7,430 nucleotides of DNA from Longimicrobiales bacterium (GTDB lineage Bacteria > Gemmatimonadota > Gemmatimonadetes > Longimicrobiales > Gaopeijiaceae): assembly GCA_028280205.1 (NCBI GenBank), contig JANQME010000213.1:1-7430 (forward strand). The letters are read 5' to 3'. The notes under the pieces are model-generated. The model was given only the letters and a program-made list of their open reading frames with translations, had not been told where the DNA came from and did no database searches. Position 1 is the stretch's first letter. Every line of letters begins with the position of its first letter. A program made the translations under genes and the position numbers. Of the stretch, positions 1 through 5,359 are shown in pieces.

Positions 1-421
1 GAGTTCGTCCCAGCACGAGGGCTTCGCGCTGCGGGTCCCCCTCCGCCTCTCCGGGCACGGTCGGCCAGAAGCCGAGCAGGAGCATCGGGACCCGACCCGG
101 AGCGGTCCCGCCCGACCGGCCCAGCACCGCGACGCTCCACGACTCGCCGTCGATTTCGATCTCGACGTGCTCGGGGTCGGGTGACGGCGCGGGCGGGTCG
201 TCCTCGCCCGCCAGAGTCCTCACCGGCGTGGGCCGCGGCCGCGAACGGCCCCCACGCTTCCGATCCGCGCGGTGCTTCCGTTCGCCTCCATGACCGCGAG
301 GAGCCTCGCCGCGCGCACCCTTGCGTACCGGTCGCGGCCGCACGGCCTCGCCGTTGCCGTCGGACTGCACGGACCGAGGCCGAGCGTCGTCGTGCGAGGG
401 TGTTTTCGGCTCGTCGGGCAT
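1..421 (-). CDS. Uncharacterised protein with basic disordered N-terminal tail, partial (3' end beyond window)
   Basis: I do not recognise this protein. From an ATG at 419-421 (minus) 140 codons stay open to the window edge, starting MPDEPKTPSHDD. Residues 1-26 are polar and acidic. Residues about 27-68 hold 16 Arg/Lys in 42 positions, with many Gly and Pro and no aromatic residue, so they are probably disordered and could bind nucleic acid or another polyanion (inference). From about residue 85 the sequence looks folded: alternating VEIEIDGESWSVAVLGRSGG, then a hydrophobic strand VPMLLLGFW, then an acidic loop and EALVLGRT. No Shine-Dalgarno motif precedes the ATG; an in-frame TAG lies at 458-460. 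In-frame GTG codons at 341-343 and 221-223 are alternative starts; the last would remove the whole basic tail. The gene is divergent from the one at 515. That the C-terminal half is coding is fairly sure; the start is less so. Confidence 0.6.
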   Translation of the reverse strand, partial: MPDEPKTPSHDDARPRSVQSDGNGEAVRPRPVRKGARGEAPRGHGGERKHRADRKRGGRSRPRPTPVRTLAGEDDPPAPSPDPEHVEIEIDGESWSVAVLGRSGGTAPGRVPMLLLGFWPTVPGEAEGDPQREALVLGRT

Positions 422-514
422 CGAAGGATAGAGGTTGCAGGGTCGCGCGGGAGCAGCCTAATTACCTCCGGCTACACGAGTTGAAGGTAGCGCAGCCCCC
501 CGTACCAGGCAGCC
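422..514. promoter_or_regulatory. Divergent intergenic region, probable back-to-back promoters
   Basis: This 93-bp gap lies between two divergent genes and should hold promoters for both. It contains the only AT-rich island nearby, the palindrome TAATTA at 459-464. For the plus strand, TTGCAG at 435-440 followed 16 bp later by CCTAAT at 457-462 is a poor sigma-70-like pair (3/6 and 4/6 matches). No comparably good pair is seen on the minus strand. The plus-strand gene has only a weak CAGG before its ATG and the minus-strand gene has no visible ribosome site. The call rests mainly on gene orientation. Confidence 0.3.
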
Positions 515-988
515 ATGTCCGAAGGCTCCACCTCGCCGCTGAACGCGAAGCGGGAGTACACCCAGCTCCTGCGGCTCCATGAACAGCTCCTCGGACAGTT
601 CGCACGAGCGCGTGACGAGCTCGCTGCCCCGAACACCGACTCGCTCGTCAAGCAGATCAAGGGTCGCACCGGATCCGCGCCGGATCTCACCGAGCTCAAG
701 ACGTCGGTGGAAGAGGCGATCAAGGCGCTCAAGCTCTCCCAGTCCAGGATCGAGACCGCGATCGCCGACCGGCTCAACGCCTCGGTGGACGTCGAGGGCA
801 TCTCGAATCTCCCGGTCTACCTCCAGCGCTTCCTCGCCGAGCGCGCGGGCCAGCCGGGCTTCGGCTACGAGGTGGACCAGGATCCCGTCCGGGGGTGGAT
901 CATCCGCTGGAAGGAGTACACCGACCGGGGCACCGTGCGCGGATACGGGCAGATCTGCGAACGTCCATACGCCTGGCTCGAAGACTGA
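515..988 (+). CDS. Small uncharacterised protein, helical N-terminal half and aromatic-rich C-terminus
   Basis: No family recognised. The 157-residue product has no signal peptide or membrane segment, so it is probably cytosolic. Residues about 10-37 and 56-88 are rich in Leu, Glu, Lys and Ala with a heptad-like pattern (LLRLHEQLLGQFARARDEL; LKTSVEEAIKALKLSQSRIE), suggesting two helices or a short coiled coil, hence possible oligomerisation. Residues about 113-157 differ: GFGYEVDQDPVRGWIIRWKE, then YTDRGTVRGYGQICERPYAWLED, dense in Tyr, Trp, Gly and Arg, like a small beta-rich domain. The ATG at 515 gives a sensible N-terminus; the only ribosome-site hint is CAGG about 5 nt upstream. It is the sole gene read on the plus strand and is convergent with the HNH gene, 36 bp away. 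The final codons, including the stop, form the first unit of a 21-bp tandem duplication. That it is a true gene is likely from codon-like composition and smooth protein character; its function is unknown. Confidence 0.75.
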   Translation: MSEGSTSPLNAKREYTQLLRLHEQLLGQFARARDELAAPNTDSLVKQIKGRTGSAPDLTELKTSVEEAIKALKLSQSRIETAIADRLNASVDVEGISNLPVYLQRFLAERAGQPGFGYEVDQDPVRGWIIRWKEYTDRGTVRGYGQICERPYAWLED

Positions 989-1009
989 TACGCCTGGCTC
1001 GAGGACCGA
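968..1009. repeat. 21-bp tandem duplication across a stop codon
   Basis: Two adjacent 21-bp units, 968-988 and 989-1009, match at 19 of 21 positions. Unit 1 encodes the last six residues YAWLED plus the TGA stop of the upstream small gene. Unit 2 has the same frame but reads YAWLED followed by CGA (Arg). The two differences are an A/G transition in the Glu codon (silent) and T/C in the stop codon (TGA versus CGA). Confidence 0.9.
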
Positions 1010-1024
1010 CTCCGGCCGCGGCCC
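989..1024. other. Convergent intergenic gap without a clear terminator
   Basis: This 36-bp gap separates the two convergent stops. It contains the second copy of the 21-bp repeat and a perfect palindrome GGCCGCGGCC at 1014-1023. There is no T-run on either strand, and the palindrome is too short to leave a good loop, so I do not call an intrinsic terminator. Transcripts from both sides probably overlap at their ends unless a factor-dependent stop operates. Confidence 0.5.
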
Positions 1025-1591
1025 TCAGGCGGTCGTGCCGCGGCCCGGGCGCACCGCATCCAGCGCGTCGTCGCCGTAGAACATCCGGATGTACTTCGCC
1101 TGCCGATCCGTGACGCGTCGCACCACCCAGACGAGGTGCACGTAGTTCGGCTCGACCGGATCGGTACGGAGCTGCATGCCGGCCTCACGCGGGAGTCGGT
1201 CGCCCTTCCGGTTGTTGCAGGGGGAGCAGCTCGTGACGACGTTGTCCCACGTGTTTCCGCCCCCGCGCGACACCGGCACGACATGATCCCGGGTCAGGAA
1301 CTGGCGGCCTCTCAGCTCGCTGCGGTGCCGGCCGCAGTACTGGCAAGCGTAGTCGTCCCGGGCGAAGAGGAAGGTGTTCGTGACCTGACGCCGGAAGCGA
1401 TGCGGCACGTGGACGTAGCGGACGAGCCGGATCACCGTGGGCCAGGGGACCGAGCGGGTCTCCGAGCGGAAACGACGAGCGTCGTCCTCCTCGAGCACCT
1501 CGGCCTTGCCGTCCAGCACGAGTCGGACGGCCCGCCGGGCAGGGACGATGGTGAGAGGCTCGAACGAGGCGTTCAGGGCCAGGCAGCTCAA
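1025..1591 (-). CDS. HNH endonuclease
   Basis: A 188-residue probable metal-dependent DNA endonuclease of the HNH superfamily, in the group whose members begin LNASFEPL-like (here residues 5-13) and carry a zinc-stabilised HNH fold; the specific target is unknown. Residues 1-60 form the conserved N-terminal module (ALNASFEPLTIVPARRAVRL, then DGKAEVLEED). The HNH core follows: CQYC at 83-86, the RDHVVPVSRGGGNTWDNVV block from 101 with D102-H103, N117, then CSPCNNRKG at 122-130. C83, C86, C122 and C125 are the likely structural zinc ligands; D102/H103, N117 and N126 are the expected active-site residues. A further conserved element EAGMQL lies at 136-141. The start is a TTG at 1589-1591: it is the only usable start after the in-frame TGA at 1616-1618, and GAGGA sits 7 nt upstream. 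It lies 84 nt downstream of priA on the same strand. Stand-alone relatives often act in general DNA metabolism or have no assigned role, so a restriction role should not be assumed. Confidence 0.9.
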   Translation of the reverse strand: MSCLALNASFEPLTIVPARRAVRLVLDGKAEVLEEDDARRFRSETRSVPWPTVIRLVRYVHVPHRFRRQVTNTFLFARDDYACQYCGRHRSELRGRQFLTRDHVVPVSRGGGNTWDNVVTSCSPCNNRKGDRLPREAGMQLRTDPVEPNYVHLVWVVRRVTDRQAKYIRMFYGDDALDAVRPGRGTTA

Positions 1592-1598
1592 AGACGAT

Positions 1599-1603
1599 TC
1601 CTC
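1599..1603 (-). promoter_or_regulatory. Ribosome binding site deciding the HNH TTG start
   Basis: On the minus strand GAGGA lies 7 nt before the TTG at 1589-1591. There is no ATG or GTG between the upstream in-frame stop (1616-1618) and the conserved LNASFEPL segment, so this site supports TTG initiation. Confidence 0.55.
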
Positions 1604-1631
1604 ACCGTGGCAAGTTCACGACCTCGCCCCG

Positions 1632-1660
1632 AAGCTATCCCGAACCCATACCGCGCTCAA
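1632..1660 (-). promoter_or_regulatory. Possible sigma-70-type promoter for the HNH gene
   Basis: On the minus strand TTGAGC (1655-1660, 4/6 match to TTGACA) is separated by exactly 17 bp from TAGCTT (1632-1637, 3/6 match to TATAAT). A start near 1625 would leave a leader of about 34 nt ending at the GAGGA ribosome site. It lies in the 84-nt gap after priA. The -10 match is weak and chance occurrence is possible. Confidence 0.28.
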
Positions 1661-1675
1661 TCCTCTTCCGTCACG

Positions 1676-4141
1676 TCAGAGTAACGCGACGGGGTCACGG
1701 TCGAGGGCGAGCCGCACGTCCCCGGCGGGAAGGCGGAGCTCTTCGGCCAGGCGTCGCGTCACCCGTCCGAGCAGCCGTGCCGAGGGGGACCTCAGAAAGA
1801 AGTGCCAGCGCCAGCGCCCATGCAGTCGCTCGATGGGAGCGGGAGCGGGCCCCACGAACTCCACCGGTCCGAGCTCCGGCCGGATCCATGCCACCGCCTC
1901 CTCCGCCGCGCGCATGGCCAGCCGCTGGTCCGGGCTGCTCACCACGACGTTGACCATTCGTACGTGCGGCGGATACCCGGGTCGCTCCCGCTCGCGAAGC
2001 TCCCGCTCCGCGAACGCCTCGAAGTCGTGTTCGACGGCGGCGCGGATCGCGTAGTGCTCCGGCAGGGACGTCTGCACGAAGACCTCGCCGCCCAGCGCGC
2101 TTCGGCCGGCCCGACCGGCAACCTGGCTGAGGAGCTGAAAGGTGCGCTCGCTGGCCCGGAAGTCGGGGAGGTGGATGCCGACGTCCGCGTCGACCGCCCC
2201 GACCAGGGTGACCCGCGGGAAATCGAGCCCCTTCGCGATCATCTGCGTTCCGAGCAGGATGTCGACCTCCCCCCGCTCGACGCGCCCCAGAATCCGCTGG
2301 TGCGCCCACTTCCCCGACGTCGTGTCCACGTCCATGCGCGCGATGCGAGCACCGGGGAAGGTCTCCGCGGTGACCCGCTCGACCTGCTCCGTGCCCAAGC
2401 CACGGAACGAGAGGTCCTTCGAGCCGCAGCGCGGACAGCGCTCCGGCGCCCGGGCGTCGTAGCGGCAGTGGTGACACACGATGCGCTGCGTCGTCCGATG
2501 GTAGGTCAGCGAAATCGAGCAGTTGCGACACTGCTCGACCTCCCCGCACGCGCGACACTGTACGAAGGAGGAGTACCCCCGCCGGTTCAGGAGGAGGATC
2601 ACCTGCTCGCTCCGGGCGAGCCGCACATCGACCGCCTCCACGAGCGGTTCGGAGAGGATGCCCCCACCCCGTCCCGGGCGCCGGGGTGCGCCGTCGGCCG
2701 TCCGGCGGCTCCGGCGCAGGTCGATCACGCGCACCTCCGGCAGCCGGCCTCCCCCCACACGCTCGGACAGCAGGAGGCGTCGGAACTTGCCCTTCCGGGC
2801 GTTGTGCCACGTTTCGAGCGAGGGCGTGGCGCTGCCCAGCACGCAGACGGCGCCGACCGCGCTCGCCCGTACCACGGCGAGGTCACGGGCGTGGTAGCGC
2901 GGTGCGTCCGACTGTTTGTAGCTCCCGTCGTGCTCCTCGTCGACCACGATCGCCCGGATGCGGTCGAGCGGAGCGAACAGGGCGGAGCGCGCCCCCACGG
3001 CGATGCGCCGCTCGCCCCGGGCGAGGGCCCGCCACTGGTCGTACCGCTCGCCGGAGGAGAGTCGCGAGTGCAGCACCGCGACCTCGTCGCCGAAGTGCGA
3101 GCGGAAGCGCGAAACGGTCTGCGGCGTGAGCGAGATTTCGGGTACGAGCACGATGGCCGTGCCGCCCCGCGCGAGCACCTCGCGCAGCAGCTCGATGTAC
3201 ACCAGCGTCTTGCCCGAGCCGGTGATCCCCTGGAGAAGAAACGGCGCGGGCGTCGGTTCTTCGAGCGCCTCGACGAGGGCATCGAGGGCGCGCCGCTGCT
3301 CCGGCGTCGGGACGAGATCCGAGGGCGGTGCGGGCGCCCGCGCGAGGAAGGGATCGCGCACCTCTTCTTCGTCGAAAACGTCGATGAGCCCCTTGTGCTC
3401 GAGGCCGGAGACGACACTGCGGCTGAAGCCCTCCGTGTCGGTGAGCCGTCGGAGCTCGACGACCCCCCCAGCCGCTTCGAGGTACGCGTACGCCTCCTTC
3501 TGCCGCGCCGCCCGCCCGAAGACCTCGTCGCGCTCGGCGAGCGATTCGAGTGGACGCGTGAGCCGCACCATCCGGACCGTGCGAATGGGGGGAGCGGGGG
3601 GCGAGACGGTTTCGTGCGACAGGACACCCCGCTCCACCAGAGAGCGGACCTCCGGCCACACCGAACCCATGTCCAGGGCGCGTCGCAGCGTCCGAACCCG
3701 CTGGGGACCCTCACGTTCGCCCAGCCAGTCGAGCACCCGCCGCTCTCGGTCGCGCAGGTCGGACGGTCGGGGCGCTTCCGGACGCGGCGCCACGTAGTCG
3801 CGCGACACGTCGGAGAGGACGGCGGGCAGCGCAGCGCGCAGCGCGATCCCGAGCGGGGCCGCATAGTACGACGCCACCCAACGAGACAGCTCGAGGAGCT
3901 CGGTGGAGACCGTCGGCTCGTCGTCGAGAACCGCCAGGACCGGCTTCACACGCTCGACGTCCGTCTGCCGGGCACGGTCGACGACCCAGCCGATCCGCTC
4001 CTCCCGCCGGAAGGGCACGAGCACGCGCACCCCGAGCGGGGGGGCAGGTCCCCGGACCCGATAAGTGAAGGTGCGGTGGATGGGGAGCGGGAGCGCGACC
4101 TCGACGTACGTGCCCTCCCCGGCATCCCGGGCAGGGCTCAC
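1676..4141 (-). CDS. priA: Primosomal protein N' (replication restart helicase PriA)
   Basis: PriA is an ATP-driven 3'-5' superfamily 2 helicase that recognises stalled or collapsed forks and D-loops and directs reloading of the replicative helicase; it acts in the cytoplasm at the nucleoid. The 821 residues fit the family's usual 730-830. The N-terminal DNA 3'-end-binding domain is visible (YVEVALPLPIHRTFTYRV from residue 12, then VRVLVPF). Then come Walker A GITGSGKT at 305-312, the DEEH box at 401-404 with SYKQSDAPRYHARD after it, and GSATPS at 436-441. Eight cysteines (C529, C532, C538, C541, C556, C559, C569, C572) form the paired zinc-binding insertion, followed by GTQMIAKGLDFPRV at 631-644 and QVAGRAGR at 673-680. 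The C-terminal domain includes RPGYPPHVRMVNVV near 720. All key motifs are intact. The start is a GTG at 4139-4141, whose GTGA overlaps the stop of the upstream peptidase gene by 4 nt, indicating translational coupling; no clear ribosome site of its own is seen. A Gly/Arg-rich stretch at about 476-494 lies before the zinc region. Confidence 0.97.
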   Translation of the reverse strand: MSPARDAGEGTYVEVALPLPIHRTFTYRVRGPAPPLGVRVLVPFRREERIGWVVDRARQTDVERVKPVLAVLDDEPTVSTELLELSRWVASYYAAPLGIALRAALPAVLSDVSRDYVAPRPEAPRPSDLRDRERRVLDWLGEREGPQRVRTLRRALDMGSVWPEVRSLVERGVLSHETVSPPAPPIRTVRMVRLTRPLESLAERDEVFGRAARQKEAYAYLEAAGGVVELRRLTDTEGFSRSVVSGLEHKGLIDVFDEEEVRDPFLARAPAPPSDLVPTPEQRRALDALVEALEEPTPAPFLLQGITGSGKTLVYIELLREVLARGGTAIVLVPEISLTPQTVSRFRSHFGDEVAVLHSRLSSGERYDQWRALARGERRIAVGARSALFAPLDRIRAIVVDEEHDGSYKQSDAPRYHARDLAVVRASAVGAVCVLGSATPSLETWHNARKGKFRRLLLSERVGGGRLPEVRVIDLRRSRRTADGAPRRPGRGGGILSEPLVEAVDVRLARSEQVILLLNRRGYSSFVQCRACGEVEQCRNCSISLTYHRTTQRIVCHHCRYDARAPERCPRCGSKDLSFRGLGTEQVERVTAETFPGARIARMDVDTTSGKWAHQRILGRVERGEVDILLGTQMIAKGLDFPRVTLVGAVDADVGIHLPDFRASERTFQLLSQVAGRAGRSALGGEVFVQTSLPEHYAIRAAVEHDFEAFAERELRERERPGYPPHVRMVNVVVSSPDQRLAMRAAEEAVAWIRPELGPVEFVGPAPAPIERLHGRWRWHFFLRSPSARLLGRVTRRLAEELRLPAGDVRLALDRDPVALL

Positions 4142-5337
4142 GCGGGGTCGTCGAACATGACGAGCAATTCGCGCTGGTACTCGACCGGCGTCACCTCGAC
4201 CCCCTCTTCACCCCAGTAGACGTTCACCTCGCTGCGCACACCGATCTCGTCGGGCACGTACACGCCCGGCTCGACCGAGAAGGCGACGCCCGGCACGAGG
4301 CGGCGATCGTCCCGGCTCTCGAGGTTGTCCAGATTGGGGCCGCTGCCGTGCAGGTCCCGGTCGATCGAGTGGCCGGTACGGTGCACGAAGTACTCCCCGT
4401 AGCCGCGCTCGGCGAGCACGGCGCGGGCCACGTCGTCGACCTCGAAGCCCCGGACCTCGGCACCCTCCGCGTGACGCTCGCGCAGGAAGCCGAGCGCCGC
4501 GTCGCGCGCGTCGCGAACCGCCTCCCAGACGGCGCGCGTCCGGTCGTCGACCGATCCGTCCATGACAGCCATCCACGTCTGGTCGGCCGGAACCGAGTCG
4601 GGGAATGCGCCCCACAGGTCGATCAGGAGGAGATCGCCGCGGGTGATCTCCTCGCCGGAGCCCACGGGCGAATAGTGCGAGTCGGACGCCCGCGGCCCGA
4701 TCGCGACGATGCACGAGACCTGCTCGACCAGCCCGGCTCGGTTCAGCTCCGCGACGATCCACTCCGAGAGGGCGCCCTCGGTCGTCGGCTCCCCGTCGCG
4801 GATCGCGTCCGCGGCCCTCCGGAACGCGCGGTGAGCGACGTCCCGGACGATCTCGGCCGCCCGCCGGTGCTCGACCCGTTGGCGCTCCGTGAGCACGGAG
4901 TGGAAGCGGGAGACCAGGTCACCCGAGCTGGCGATCTCGACCCCGTGCGCGAGGAGCACACCGGCGATCCCCGCCGGCACGTAGTCGAGCGTCGGAACGG
5001 CGGCGCCCGGCGAGACCTCCATCGCCAGCCGTCGGTGCCCGTCGACCAGGGCGGCCAGCTCCTCCTCGAGCGATCGCCATCCCGAGTAGGTGCGCCGCGC
5101 GAACGGCCAGTGGCGCCACGACGACGCTTCGATCGCATGGATGAGCGCGACGGGCTCGCCACGGGCAGGGATCAGAACGAACGCGCGCCGGGTCGTCTTG
5201 CCGAGGCCCAACAGGGAGACCGGGATCGGGTTGATGTGGTGGAATTCGTAGAGGAGCCACCCGTCCAGCCCCTCGGCCCGGAGTGCTTCGGCCACCCGCT
5301 CCACCCCCTCCTTCGTGCACAGCAGCGCTTCGGACAT
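4138..5337 (-). CDS. M24 family metallopeptidase (Xaa-Pro aminopeptidase-like)
   Basis: A 399-residue cytosolic enzyme of the pita-bread metallopeptidase family, expected to remove an N-terminal residue preceding proline or to split Xaa-Pro dipeptides using two divalent metals. The N-terminal creatinase-like domain covers about residues 1-150 (GLDGWLLYEFHHINPIPVSL, then RRAFVLIPARGEPVALIH). The catalytic domain holds all five expected ligands: D240 (LLIDLWG), D252 (PADQTW), H323 (HRTGHSID), E356 (FSVEPGVYV) and E370 (GVRSEVNV). H221 in SDSHYSP is a further likely active-site histidine. The first two ligands are 12 residues apart with Gln-Thr-Trp after the second, rather than the more common Asp-x-Thr-Arg, which points to a divergent M24 subgroup; substrate is therefore uncertain. 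The ATG start has GGAG 5 nt upstream. It follows the methyltransferase gene by 22 nt and overlaps priA by 4 nt, so it is mid-operon. A fold-sharing non-peptidase (creatinase/prolidase-like) cannot be excluded. Confidence 0.9.
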   Translation of the reverse strand: MSEALLCTKEGVERVAEALRAEGLDGWLLYEFHHINPIPVSLLGLGKTTRRAFVLIPARGEPVALIHAIEASSWRHWPFARRTYSGWRSLEEELAALVDGHRRLAMEVSPGAAVPTLDYVPAGIAGVLLAHGVEIASSGDLVSRFHSVLTERQRVEHRRAAEIVRDVAHRAFRRAADAIRDGEPTTEGALSEWIVAELNRAGLVEQVSCIVAIGPRASDSHYSPVGSGEEITRGDLLLIDLWGAFPDSVPADQTWMAVMDGSVDDRTRAVWEAVRDARDAALGFLRERHAEGAEVRGFEVDDVARAVLAERGYGEYFVHRTGHSIDRDLHGSGPNLDNLESRDDRRLVPGVAFSVEPGVYVPDEIGVRSEVNVYWGEEGVEVTPVEYQRELLVMFDDPA

Positions 5338-5342
5338 GCGTT

Positions 5343-5346
5343 CTCC
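5343..5346 (-). promoter_or_regulatory. Ribosome binding site of the M24 peptidase gene
   Basis: GGAG on the minus strand lies 5 nt before the ATG at 5335-5337, within the 22-nt gap after the methyltransferase stop. It is the clearest Shine-Dalgarno site among the ATG-started genes here. Confidence 0.6.
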
Positions 5347-5359
5347 GTGGCTTCGAGCG

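Noticed and set aside
472..801. A minus-strand open frame of 109 codons opposite the small gene at 515-988
   Set aside because: Ser/Arg-rich translation without recognisable structure; it overlaps most of the plus-strand gene and the divergent promoter region. The plus-strand product has a much more protein-like make-up.
1014..1023. GGCCGCGGCC palindrome as an intrinsic terminator
   Set aside because: No T-run follows on either strand and the perfect palindrome leaves no proper loop; in a GC-rich genome such palindromes are frequent.
1025..1591. HNH gene as part of a restriction-modification system with the methyltransferase at 5360-6454
   Set aside because: The methyltransferase lacks the DNA-methylase catalytic signatures (no N/D-PP-Y/F motif and no PC motif of cytosine-5 enzymes). 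The two genes are separated by priA and the peptidase, and the HNH protein belongs to a stand-alone housekeeping-like group.
1802..4219. An 805-codon open frame on the plus strand, antisense to priA
   Set aside because: Its length comes from the GC-rich codon pattern of priA mirrored on the other strand. The translation is Arg/Pro/Asp/Glu-rich without domains or motifs, while the opposite strand carries a complete PriA with every motif.
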